Shown one piece after another: positions 19,701 through 27,623 of a stretch of 64,000 bases of DNA; the first letter of the stretch is position 1; the number at the start of each line of letters is the position of its first letter. The stretch is from Litorimonas taeanensis. Its GTDB lineage: Bacteria; Pseudomonadota; Alphaproteobacteria; Caulobacterales; Maricaulaceae. A program made the position numbers and the translations under genes. Location of the stretch: assembly GCF_003634015.1 (NCBI RefSeq), contig NZ_RBII01000001.1:1302001-1366000 (forward strand). The letters run 5' to 3'. A model generated the notes under the pieces. The model saw only the letters and a program-made list of their open reading frames with translations. It was not told where the DNA came from and did not search any database.

Positions 19701-22700
19701 TTACCTTGCGGGTCATTGCCCGTCACTGTGGCTGTATTCTCTACGCGGTTGGCGTCTAGATCAGACTGCGTCAAACTATAATGCCCTGTAAACGTCGCCG
19801 CATCACTAGCGCCGGGTGCTAGAGAGGCTATTGGCCCGCCATTCACGGTAATTAATGGGTCAGTGATAGACACATTCGTCAATGTCACATTGCCAATATT
19901 AGAGACAGTAAAGGTGTAATTAATGACGTCACCAACATTCGCCTCACCATCGCCGCCATCATCTAGGCTCGCTTGTTTTAATAATTCTATTCTCGCATCT
20001 TTTGGCAGTGTTGTTTCTGTCGGGTCATCAGGGTTGCCATCTGCATCTGGGTCAACATCTGCTGGATTAACAGGGTCATCTGAATTATCGGTCACCACAG
20101 TGCCGCCTGCGGTCTCGCCCGTAACAACAGCGACATTCGTGACGCCCCCATTATCGATATCGGCTTGATTTAATGCGTATTGCGCCGTGAAAGTCGCCGC
20201 ATCTGTGCCGCCTACGGCAAGATTAGCAATAGGCCCGCCTATGACAGTGACTAATGCATCCGTCACTCTCACATTTTCCAAGGGCACATTGCCTGTATTC
20301 GTGACGGTAAAGCTGTAATTAATAACGTCACCAACATCTGCCCGCCCATCAGGCCCAGTTTCCAATACAGCCTCTTTCAACAAGGCCACGCTTGGGTCTT
20401 GGCTAAAGGACGTCACTGTAGGGTCATCAGGGCCGCCGCCAGAACCGGCTGGGTCATCAGAAATATCTGAAACCGTCGCCGCTGTCGGCGTTTGTCCCGT
20501 CACTGTTGCCGTATTGGTGAATTCGCCTGCATCAATATCAGCCTGCACCAGAGAATAGCTTCCAGTATAAGTCGTATTATCAATATCCCCGGGTGCAAGA
20601 GACGCAATTGGCCCGCCTGATACGATCGCATCTGGATCCGTCACCGTTAGGGCTGTCAGCGTGACATTACCTGTATTTTGAACGGTGAAGACGTAATTAA
20701 TAACATCCCCAACATCCGCGCGGCCATCACCACCATCATCCAATGTCCCTGCCTTTAACAAAGTCACCGACGCCAATTCAGGCAAATTCACGACTGTTGG
20801 GTCATTGGGAACGCCGTCATTATCAGGGTCATCATTTGCGGTATTGGCAGGGTCATCAGAGGTTGATGAGATTTGACCAAAACCCGACACATTGGCTGTT
20901 ACGGTTGCAATATTGTCAAATTGGCCAGCATCAATATCACTTTGGGTTAAAGCATAGCTCGCAGTAAAGGTTGTGCTATCATTCGCGCCAACAGCTAAAC
21001 TCGCCAGCGGGCCACCATTCATCGTAACCTTTGGGTCTGTCACCACAACATTGGTGATATCCACCGCAGACAGGTTTGTGACCGTGAAAGCATAATTAAT
21101 TAAATCACCTTCATCTGCCTGTCCGTCACCGCCGTCTTGCAAAACGCCGGATTTTAAAAGGGATACACCCAACACTTCATCGCTATCAGTAAGGAGTTCG
21201 GCGGGGCCTGACGGGGTCGTCGTATCATTATAACGAAGCTCAATTGTGTCACCGGGCCTTGATTCCAACGTGCCTGAATTATCCGAGGCGCCTGCTCCAG
21301 CCTCTGTCACGATTGTACTCGTAAACACGCCTGTATTCGCGCCCGTTTCGGTCAGTGTCACCGCCTCGGTTTCGCCGTTATCAAGGTTAACGACATCAAC
21401 GGAAACAGTGCCTAACCCTGCACGGTCAGCATCATTGACGCTAAGGGTCAACGTATCGCCGGGAACTGAAAAAGGCGTGATATCAACAGTGGCGAGAACA
21501 GGCACAGGGTCGTCATTATCCGCAACCACTACGCCCGTTGTTCCAGTGGAGGACAAACCATACACCCATGTATCAATAAATTGTTTGTCCCCAAGTGGGC
21601 CCTCGGTAAAATCACCCCAAGTGTGATAACCCGCCGCCGTACCTGACGTGCCGCCTTCGGGGAGGTTATTCGTTCCGCCTGCCCCTGCCCCGAGCTTTGT
21701 CACATCATCCCAAAAAACATTTGTTGGTTCTGAACCGCCGCCCGCTAAACTTTTAAAGACCGTTAAACCGTCTTCATTGCCCCCAGAGGTTTCGGCATCA
21801 TCCGCCACAAAGTGAAATTCACCAAGTCGAACATTGGCTTGCGCGGTAAAATTTCCATATGGCACAAAATTGCCATTGCTATCCCTTCCGTCCCACACAA
21901 CGGAATTGACGCCTTGCACCGCATTGCCAACAAGACGCACATCGCCGCTATCCCCAAATTGACCATTTGAGTTTATATCAATTGCAATTTCATATGTGGC
22001 TTCAGACGCATCGGTTCTGAAGCTAAAGACGCCTGCATCTTGAATCGTATTGCTGGTATCAGGGGAAATTGAATTATCAACACCCTCATCATCAAGAAAT
22101 CTAAAATCTTGAACCGTAGGTGGACCCGCGGGTTCTGGACGCGCGATAACGGGGCGGAACAGATAAATATCAAAATCTTCCTCTACCCAATTCGGCCCTG
22201 TATTTCCGCTACCCACTGGGAAAGGGACAGAAAACCCAGAGTTAGGCGGAATAACGCCTTGGGAATTTGCGCGTAGTGAAAAGCCAAAACCTGCAAAATT
22301 ATTTAAATCAAGCGTCCAAACATAATCCGTGTTTGGGAAACCACCGGGTGTCAGAATAAAATAATTGGCATCCGTTGCATCCGCAGGATCAAATGACCCA
22401 GCCCGAAAACGCCAATGTTTTGAACTTACGCGGCCTGTAATACCTGTGGCTCCGCTTGGGTCAGGGTCAATCGAGTTATTCGCAGTAACCGTAACATCAA
22501 AACGATGAATTTCATCATTATTGGCATCTGTATTTTCAACGGCTAGATAATATTGCCCCGTTGTTGCGGGGGTGTATTTCCAAGCATTTGTGATGAGTCC
22601 TGTCATCGGATCAGTCGGACTGATTTTTCCGATAGACCCCGGCCCCGTGGTTGTATGTGTTGCCAGCGTAACGCCATTTTCATCTAGGATTGTGAAACGA

Positions 22701-22984
22701 ATATTGTCATTTTCATGCGGTTGGTTGTCTCGCTCGCCGCCCCCCGCGACCACATTAATAACTTCGCCTGCATTCAAAATATCAATGCGGACAAGGCGGT
22801 CAGTCTCTGATGGGGCCCATTCGACTAGCTCTTGAGAAATGCCCATTTGTAGTGTGCCCTCTGCCAGGGCTGCTTGAGGGATCATAAGACTCGTACAAAC
22901 AGATACAAAGAAAGGCTTTAAAAACCCGACCCTTGTCGCTTGTGATTTCATGAGGTTTATATTTCGATTTTTATTCGGCATCAT
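16766..22984 (-). CDS. Giant secreted protein with six DUF11-like repeats and SdrD-B-like domains
   Basis: A 2072-aa predicted surface protein. The start at 22984 is supported by TGAGGG just upstream; a TTG 9 bases earlier is the alternative. A signal peptide ends at about AALAEG. An N-terminal beta region (to about 600) precedes six tandem repeats of about 130 aa, each beginning with a [VIL]-x-L-[LF]-K-like strand, then DGGDG-x-ADVGD-x-INY-x-F and ending DDPTVT. Then come a cadherin/Big-like domain (about 1375-1455), an SdrD-B-like domain (LSGVVFLDENLDDLFDG), another DUF11 unit (ITKSAGVSTTSIGG), a second SdrD-B-like unit (IGKVYEDRNQNGAQDLGEKG), and a short C-terminus resembling a degraded OmpA domain. 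Asp-rich repeats suggest calcium binding and an adhesive or structural role (inference). It is coupled to the barrel gene by a 4-base overlap. Confidence 0.75.
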   Translation of the reverse strand: MMPNKNRNINLMKSQATRVGFLKPFFVSVCTSLMIPQAALAEGTLQMGISQELVEWAPSETDRLVRIDILNAGEVINVVAGGGERDNQPHENDNIRFTILDENGVTLATHTTTGPGSIGKISPTDPMTGLITNAWKYTPATTGQYYLAVENTDANNDEIHRFDVTVTANNSIDPDPSGATGITGRVSSKHWRFRAGSFDPADATDANYFILTPGGFPNTDYVWTLDLNNFAGFGFSLRANSQGVIPPNSGFSVPFPVGSGNTGPNWVEEDFDIYLFRPVIARPEPAGPPTVQDFRFLDDEGVDNSISPDTSNTIQDAGVFSFRTDASEATYEIAIDINSNGQFGDSGDVRLVGNAVQGVNSVVWDGRDSNGNFVPYGNFTAQANVRLGEFHFVADDAETSGGNEDGLTVFKSLAGGGSEPTNVFWDDVTKLGAGAGGTNNLPEGGTSGTAAGYHTWGDFTEGPLGDKQFIDTWVYGLSSTGTTGVVVADNDDPVPVLATVDITPFSVPGDTLTLSVNDADRAGLGTVSVDVVNLDNGETEAVTLTETGANTGVFTSTIVTEAGAGASDNSGTLESRPGDTIELRYNDTTTPSGPAELLTDSDEVLGVSLLKSGVLQDGGDGQADEGDLINYAFTVTNLSAVDITNVVVTDPKVTMNGGPLASLAVGANDSTTFTASYALTQSDIDAGQFDNIATVTANVSGFGQISSTSDDPANTANDDPDNDGVPNDPTVVNLPELASVTLLKAGTLDDGGDGRADVGDVINYVFTVQNTGNVTLTALTVTDPDAIVSGGPIASLAPGDIDNTTYTGSYSLVQADIDAGEFTNTATVTGQTPTAATVSDISDDPAGSGGGPDDPTVTSFSQDPSVALLKEAVLETGPDGRADVGDVINYSFTVTNTGNVPLENVRVTDALVTVIGGPIANLAVGGTDAATFTAQYALNQADIDNGGVTNVAVVTGETAGGTVVTDNSDDPVNPADVDPDADGNPDDPTETTLPKDARIELLKQASLDDGGDGEANVGDVINYTFTVSNIGNVTLTNVSITDPLITVNGGPIASLAPGASDAATFTGHYSLTQSDLDANRVENTATVTGNDPQGNPVTDISDDPLGAGGGPDDPTVTELGAMGRVDLQMEGVLDLGPDGVATAGDVINYVLTVTNTGPVTLTTLIVDDADLTILGGPLPSLNSGGVDNTTFTAVYTLTQDDIDNGEVTHRSDVRGQTPAGDTVVDISDDPADLTNTDLNGDSNPDDPTRVILPNDPALALFKTAVLNDGGDGWADVGDTIDYAFRLVNVGNVNLTNVTVADALVNVTGGPIAMLSPGQEDTTTFTASYVLTQADLENGSVTNTATSSASAPNGDVISAVSDDPADTAEADPDGDGQPSDPTVTPLPVSQPPVATNDMRNAAFNTPVTLDPRENDTDPENDPLTVTSFDPPADATVVINSDGSLTVTPNTDFVGVITVPYTVCDNRNNCDTAEITITIQDPMASLSGVVFLDENLDDLFDGSEAPRPNWVVELRAPDGSLVATTIADSLGQYEFNNIDILAHAGAVSGNFTVISRHPETQVAYRILDMIVLTGGADIDNVNLPIEPMGVIYDSIDRIPVAGAIVTVATEDGTPLPISCLRDASQQGQSTGSDGEYFFEIVPGADMSCPIAPTPYRINLTSPSGYRDGASAIVPSNADAIDPPAGTGPFPVVADFGAPNVNSDTNHYYTVTVGAGEREITRNNIPLDPMSVAQSPLMITKSAGVSTTSIGGIVPYTVTVTNAENYPYSGVDVVDIMPAGFRYLPDTLTVDGFSYTSLATPTGFTVENLTIAANQVLTLEFSAAVGTGAPIGISVNQVVVQSAVDGSELSGRAEASVRLLPTPEFDCSEVIGKVYEDRNQNGAQDLGEKGLAGVRLATVNGLLVNTDPEGRYHIACAAVPNGTIGSNFILKLDTRTLPTGYRMVSENPRVIRLTRGKMGKANFGVSQMRVATFDVETAGFMNGRIELAPYIMAELPKLFYALRESQSVLRLTYHTQGYDPLAQTRLDALESYLKDRWKVEGCCYDLVIEQRLVSSAPNMMPAITPTQRPIWGGGR
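18835..21172 (-). repeat. Six tandem ~390-bp coding repeats (DUF11-like units)
   Basis: Repeat units begin near 21172, 20775, 20393, 19995, 19613 and 19217, a period of 382-398 bp. Shared protein landmarks are GDxINYxFTVTNTGNVxLT, GGPIASLAPG and SDDP, ending in DDPT or SDPT. The fifth unit is the most divergent (VDLQMEGVLDLGPDG). Each unit is diverged at nucleotide level, so the array is old rather than a recent slippage product. Confidence 0.85.
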
Positions 22985-23398
22985 ATCCCTCAAAGCACTT
23001 TACTTTGTGAGATCCACTGCCAGAGAAAATTGCATAAAAAGAATGAGTTATGCGAATTTTTGCGCGCCGTTTACAATATCAGAGGACCGAATCTCAGTAA
23101 CTTAACGACTAGAATCGGTATATAGAATAACCTAACAGAGTGTAAATTTTGCGCAATATGTTGGAAATTTCAAACTATTTTAGCGATAATAAAAAGAAAC
23201 CACACTCAATTCTATCTTGGGGTGCGCCATCATTTCACCCTAACATAGAATAAATCTATTCTGACTGTATTTGGCACTTAGTTTTCACCTCACATCTATA
23301 CGCCTGAAAGACACCAATAATTCTGCAGAGTTTATATGCTCTTGACCTATTTGGCTCACCCGCGCCATGACGAGCCTACAAATATTTGAAAGGTATGT
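22985..23398. other. AT-rich divergent intergenic region
   Basis: This 414-bp gap separates the divergent DUF11 gene and CoA-transferase gene and must hold both promoters. No gene is seen. One clear inverted repeat, AGAATA-AATC-TATTCT at 23247-23262, could be an operator, but no regulator in the window can be linked to it. Confidence 0.4.
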
Positions 23399-24529
23399 AT
23401 GGACGCCCCTCTATCCGGTTACAGATTTATTGAACTCGCGGGAATTGGCCCTTGCCCCTATGCAGGGCAAATTCTGGTCGATATGGGCGCAGAGGTTATT
23501 TTGGTAAATAACCAAGCTGGTATGAACTTTCCAAATATTTCTCATCGCGGAAAAAAAACAATAACCTTGGATTTGCGCTCAAGTGAAGGCGCGGCTGTTT
23601 TAATGGATCTCGTCCAAACAGCAGATGGACTATACGAAGGGTTACGCCCCGGCGTGGCAGAACGATTAGGTGTCGGCCCAGAAAATTGTCACGCCATCAA
23701 TCCCAAGCTCGTTTATGGCCGTATGACAGGGTGGGGCCAAACAGGGCCTTGGGCTAAAACCGCCGGTCATGATATCAACTATATCTCTATCACAGGCGCT
23801 CTCGGCGCGATGGGGAAACCCAATGAAGCGCCGCCTATCCCTTTAAACCTTATTGGAGATTATGGCGGCGGGTCACTCTTTCTTGTCTCGGGTCTGTTAG
23901 CAGCTTTATTGCAAGCCGAAAAAACGGGCAAAGGGACTGTTGTTGACGCCGCCATGATTGATGGTGTCTCGTCCATGATGACGTTATTTTACACCTTGTC
24001 TGGGCTAGGCCAATGGACGCCAAAACGCGAAAGCAACCTATTGGATGGATCAAAACCTTATTATCGCTGTTATGAAACTTCCGATCAAAAATACATGGCT
24101 GTGGGTTGTATTGAACCACAATTTTTTGCTGAAATGCTCTCACGACTAGACATCGATGCCGAAGAATTTGGCGGGCAAAATGACACGCAAGCCCATGCAG
24201 AACAACAAGCGCGACTTGAGGCACTGTTCAAATCTAAAACACGTCAGGAATGGGAAGACATTTTTGACGGCAGCGACGCCTGTGTCACCCCTGTCTTAGA
24301 TTACCAAGAAGCAGCGGAGCATCCCCAAAATAAAGCCCGCGGCGGTTTCCATCAGGCCGGCCCCTTTCTTCACCCACGCCCTGCCCCCATATTTAACACG
24401 CCAGAACCCTTTACGCCGCCCCCTATTTTAGGCCTGAATGATACAGCGAAAGATCTTCTTTCTGAGCTGGGCTATTCAAATGATAAAATTGAAAACCTCG
24501 CCTCGGATAAAATTATTGGGCCGATTTAA
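23399..24529 (+). CDS. CoA-transferase family III / alpha-methylacyl-CoA racemase
   Basis: A 376-aa family III CoA-transferase-fold protein, closest in motifs to alpha-methylacyl-CoA racemase, which interconverts (2R)- and (2S)-methyl-branched acyl-CoAs. The family start GYRFIELAGIGPCPYAGQIL, with DMGAEVI, is present. GHDINY and IGDYGGG supply the His and Asp that act as acid/base pair in the mycobacterial racemase Mcr. AAAGGT lies upstream of the ATG. It faces the valine-catabolism operon tail to tail, with stop codons overlapping by 4 bases, so branched-chain acyl-CoA metabolism is a sensible role. A CoA transferase on another acid remains possible. Confidence 0.85.
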   Translation: MDAPLSGYRFIELAGIGPCPYAGQILVDMGAEVILVNNQAGMNFPNISHRGKKTITLDLRSSEGAAVLMDLVQTADGLYEGLRPGVAERLGVGPENCHAINPKLVYGRMTGWGQTGPWAKTAGHDINYISITGALGAMGKPNEAPPIPLNLIGDYGGGSLFLVSGLLAALLQAEKTGKGTVVDAAMIDGVSSMMTLFYTLSGLGQWTPKRESNLLDGSKPYYRCYETSDQKYMAVGCIEPQFFAEMLSRLDIDAEEFGGQNDTQAHAEQQARLEALFKSKTRQEWEDIFDGSDACVTPVLDYQEAAEHPQNKARGGFHQAGPFLHPRPAPIFNTPEPFTPPPILGLNDTAKDLLSELGYSNDKIENLASDKIIGPI

Positions 24530-25416
24530 AGCGACCCATTTATAAGCTTCATAACGGCAGAGAAGTCGAGCCCGTCCTTATCGGCAGCTTCCATCAATGT
24601 GTAAATCTGTTCCGATTGCGCGCCAAGCGGCGTTGCGGCGCGGGCGGCCGTTGCCGCTTCTTGGGCTAAACGTAAATCTTTCAACATCATACCCGCAGCA
24701 AAACCTGCCGCATATTCATTATTTGACGGCGCAGAAGGCACGGGCCCCGGCGCAGGGCAATAGCTTGTCATCGACCAGTTTTGACCAGATGCCGTTGAAG
24801 AAATATCATAAAAAGTCTGTGCATCTAACCCTAGTTTTTCAGCCAGATTAAACGCCTCACAGGTTCCAATCATATGGATGCCAAGCAGCATATTATTACA
24901 AATCTTAGCGACTTGCCCATTTCCTGCGTCACCCGCATGGAATATATTTTTCCCCATAATCTCTAAATAAGGTTTAGCGCGATTATAGGCCGCCTCTGTC
25001 CCGCCGCACATAAAGGTTAGCGTCCCTGCTGCGGCCCCGCCGACGCCGCCAGACACGGGCGCGTCAATCATAGCAAAGCCCTGATTTTCAGCGTGTGAGA
25101 TAACCTCGCGCGCAGAGGCTACATCAATGGTTGAGCAATCGATAAAGAGCGTGTCCGCTTTCGCATGAGAGAAGACACCGTCCTCTCCTGCATAGACTAA
25201 TTTCACATGCGCGCCCGCAGGTAGCATTGTCACAACAACATCAGCCCCGGACACCGCGTCTTGAGTATTCTTTGCCGCTTCGCATCCCGCCTCGGCAGCC
25301 TTGGCGATGGCGTCTTTGGAGATATCCAAGGCTTTAACCTCATGCCCTGCTTTGGCGAGATTGGCCGCCATGCCGAGGCCCATATTCCCCAATCCGATAA
25401 AAGCGATTTTAGTCAT
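24526..25416 (-). CDS. mmsB: 3-hydroxyisobutyrate dehydrogenase
   Basis: NAD-dependent oxidation of 3-hydroxyisobutyrate to methylmalonate semialdehyde in valine breakdown. The 296-aa protein has the Rossmann motif GLGNMGLGMA at residues 7-16, the substrate-binding DAPVSGGVGGA and the catalytic lysine segment GNGQVAKICNN, all typical of this family. AGGAACC lies before the ATG. It is the last gene of a four-gene minus-strand operon, 9 bases after the HIBCH gene, directly downstream of the enzyme that makes its substrate. Confidence 0.94.
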   Translation of the reverse strand: MTKIAFIGLGNMGLGMAANLAKAGHEVKALDISKDAIAKAAEAGCEAAKNTQDAVSGADVVVTMLPAGAHVKLVYAGEDGVFSHAKADTLFIDCSTIDVASAREVISHAENQGFAMIDAPVSGGVGGAAAGTLTFMCGGTEAAYNRAKPYLEIMGKNIFHAGDAGNGQVAKICNNMLLGIHMIGTCEAFNLAEKLGLDAQTFYDISSTASGQNWSMTSYCPAPGPVPSAPSNNEYAAGFAAGMMLKDLRLAQEAATAARAATPLGAQSEQIYTLMEAADKDGLDFSAVMKLINGSL

Positions 25417-25425
25417 GTTCGGTTC

Positions 25426-26472
25426 CTAATCTAAAAAGGCTTGGCGCGGATCAGCGGTTTGACGAAAGAGGCGTTCAACTTGCTCAGAACTGACAGTCTC
25501 TACGCTATCATGCGACCATTTTGGATTTCTATCTTTGTCAATTAATTGCGCGCGAATACCCTCATAGAAATCCTGTGTTTTCAGGAAGTTCAAAGACAAA
25601 TCGAGCTCTTGCGTCATCGCCGTACGGAAATCCAAATCGAGCCCGCGCTTAATTGCCTCAAAGGTCACTGACAGAGCCAAAGGGCTTTTCTTGCGGATCG
25701 TCGCCGCCTGTTTCGCGGCCCATTCTCCGTCCATTCCGTCTAGAGCCCGTAAAATAGAGGGCACGTCTTTTTCGTTAAATGCCGCAAGGGCGCCAGGCAG
25801 GTCTGAATCCATAGGGCCGGCCTCTTGGAACTTATCCATCACAGAAATTACGGCTTCATCAGAGCCGTCCAAAGCCGCTTCAGAAAGCGCCTTGATAAAC
25901 CATTCATGCTTCTCAGTGGGAATAAAACCATTCGCTACGCCAAGCTCAAGCGATTGCGCGGTATTGAGCCGCGCCCCTGTTAAGCCAAGCCACTGCCCAA
26001 CATCCATACCTAGGCGAGGCAGAAAATAAGTGCCGCCAACATCAGGAAAATAACCTATCCCCGTTTCGGGCATCGCGAAGAGTGTGTTGTCACCCGCAAT
26101 TCTGTATTGTCCATGCACAGATAATCCGACGCCGCCGCCCATAACAAAACCATCAATCAGTGTGATATAAGGTTTTGAATAGCGATGAATTAATTCGTTC
26201 AAAGCATATTCAGTACGCCAGAATTGTTCGGCGCGATCGTCGCCTGCTTTGCCGCTATCATGCAAAAGAATAACGTCACCTCCCGCGCAAAAAGCGCGGT
26301 CTCCCGCACCGTCAATAAGGACAGCACCGATAGTATCGTCTTTTTCCCAAGCCAATAACAGCCGCGTTAGTTCCACACACATATCAAGCGTTAGCGCGTT
26401 AAGCGCTTTAGGGCGGTTAAGCGTTATGTGTCCCAAATTTCCTCGGACATGAGAGATGATTTGATCGGTCAT
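25426..26472 (-). CDS. 3-hydroxyisobutyryl-CoA hydrolase (crotonase superfamily)
   Basis: A 348-aa crotonase-fold enzyme expected to hydrolyse 3-hydroxyisobutyryl-CoA. The length exceeds the roughly 260 aa of plain enoyl-CoA hydratases and fits HIBCH. Diagnostic segments are FCAGGDV (about 62-68), the oxyanion-hole stretch MGGGVGLSVHG and MPETGIGYFPDVGGTYFLPRL, which is characteristic of HIBCH. It lies 2 bases after the acyl-CoA dehydrogenase gene and just before mmsB, its metabolic successor. Confidence 0.92.
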   Translation of the reverse strand: MTDQIISHVRGNLGHITLNRPKALNALTLDMCVELTRLLLAWEKDDTIGAVLIDGAGDRAFCAGGDVILLHDSGKAGDDRAEQFWRTEYALNELIHRYSKPYITLIDGFVMGGGVGLSVHGQYRIAGDNTLFAMPETGIGYFPDVGGTYFLPRLGMDVGQWLGLTGARLNTAQSLELGVANGFIPTEKHEWFIKALSEAALDGSDEAVISVMDKFQEAGPMDSDLPGALAAFNEKDVPSILRALDGMDGEWAAKQAATIRKKSPLALSVTFEAIKRGLDLDFRTAMTQELDLSLNFLKTQDFYEGIRAQLIDKDRNPKWSHDSVETVSSEQVERLFRQTADPRQAFLD

Positions 26473-26474
26473 AA

Positions 26475-27614
26475 TTATTGTCTCAGCAAACTACGGCTTA
26501 CGATAACGCGCATGATTTGATTTGTGCCTTCAAGAATTTGGTGCACGCGTAAATCCCGTACAATTTGTTCAATCGGATAGTCTTTAAGGTAGCCATACCC
26601 CCCGTGAAGTTGAAGCGCATCATTCGCGATTTTGCTACACATATCTGTGGCAAAACGTTTGGCCATAGCGCAAGCCGCGCCTGCATTTGGGACTTGTTTA
26701 TCAATCATATCTGCGCCGCGATAAATCATAACACGGGAAGCTTCGAGTTCTGTCGCCATATCCGCGAGCATAAACTGCGTATTTTGAAAATCGGAAACGG
26801 ATTTGCCAAATTGTTTGCGCTCTTTGGTGTAGTTCAAGGTCGCATCGAGCGCCTTTTGCGCGCCGCCCAGCGAACAACAACCGATATTAATACGCCCACC
26901 ATCAAGGCCGCTCATGGCAAATTTAAAGCCGTCTCCTTCTGCACCGACGCGGTTACTGGCTGGAATACGGCAATCTTCCATAATCACTTGCGCCGTGGGC
27001 TGGGCATTCCATCCCATTTTCTTCTCATTCGCTCCGAATGATAATCCAGGGGAATCCTTTTCAATAACGAATGTCGAAACGCCACGCGCGCCATCATCTG
27101 ATGTTCGGGCCATAACGACATAAACATCTGACCACCCTGCCCCTGAGATAAAGGTTTTTGTCCCGTTGAGAATATAGTCATCACCATCGCGAACCGCCTT
27201 GGTTGATAAAGACGCCGCATCTGATCCCGATCCGGGCTCGGTCAAACAATAGGAGGCAATTAAGTCTCCGGCCGTCAGGCGCGGTACATATTTAGCGCGT
27301 AAGTCTGCATCGCCGTAACGGTCAATCATCCATGTCGCCATATTATGAATGGTCATCATCGCCGTATGAGAGACATCCCCCCGCGCAAGCTGTTCAAAGA
27401 CCAGCGCAGAATCCAGACGCGATAACGCCGTTCCGCCATGTTCTTCGCCTGTATAGATACCCATAAAGCCAAGCTCTGCGGATTTTTTAAAGACGGCGCG
27501 ATCAAGAAATTTTTCTTCATCCCACATCGCAGAATGCGGCGCGAGTTCCGCATCAGAAAACTGCCGCGCCATATCCTGAATAAGGGTCTGCTCTTCAGTA
27601 AGTTGAAAGTCCAA
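26475..27614 (-). CDS. Acyl-CoA dehydrogenase, probably isobutyryl-CoA dehydrogenase
   Basis: A 379-aa FAD-dependent acyl-CoA dehydrogenase. The flavin and substrate region YCLTEPGSGSDAASL, the C-terminal LHGGYGYLKDYPIEQIVRDL and the segment ILEGTNQIMR carry the usual family positions. Context between mmsA and HIBCH makes isobutyryl-CoA to methacrylyl-CoA the likely reaction, though other short branched substrates are possible. The start is TTG at 27614, supported by a strong AGGAGGG six bases upstream; no ATG fits as well. The methacrylyl-CoA hydratase step has no dedicated gene here. Confidence 0.9.
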   Translation of the reverse strand: MDFQLTEEQTLIQDMARQFSDAELAPHSAMWDEEKFLDRAVFKKSAELGFMGIYTGEEHGGTALSRLDSALVFEQLARGDVSHTAMMTIHNMATWMIDRYGDADLRAKYVPRLTAGDLIASYCLTEPGSGSDAASLSTKAVRDGDDYILNGTKTFISGAGWSDVYVVMARTSDDGARGVSTFVIEKDSPGLSFGANEKKMGWNAQPTAQVIMEDCRIPASNRVGAEGDGFKFAMSGLDGGRINIGCCSLGGAQKALDATLNYTKERKQFGKSVSDFQNTQFMLADMATELEASRVMIYRGADMIDKQVPNAGAACAMAKRFATDMCSKIANDALQLHGGYGYLKDYPIEQIVRDLRVHQILEGTNQIMRVIVSRSLLRQ

Positions 27615-27623
27615 GAGGCCCTC

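Noticed and set aside
18835-21172. Regular ~390-bp periodicity considered as a CRISPR array or satellite.
   Set aside because: Units are far too long, diverged and in frame; they are coding repeats of the DUF11-like protein.
26565-27041. A 158-codon plus-strand open frame opposite the acyl-CoA dehydrogenase gene.
   Set aside because: It lies wholly inside a well-supported gene on the other strand, has no ribosome site and no recognisable family; a coding shadow.
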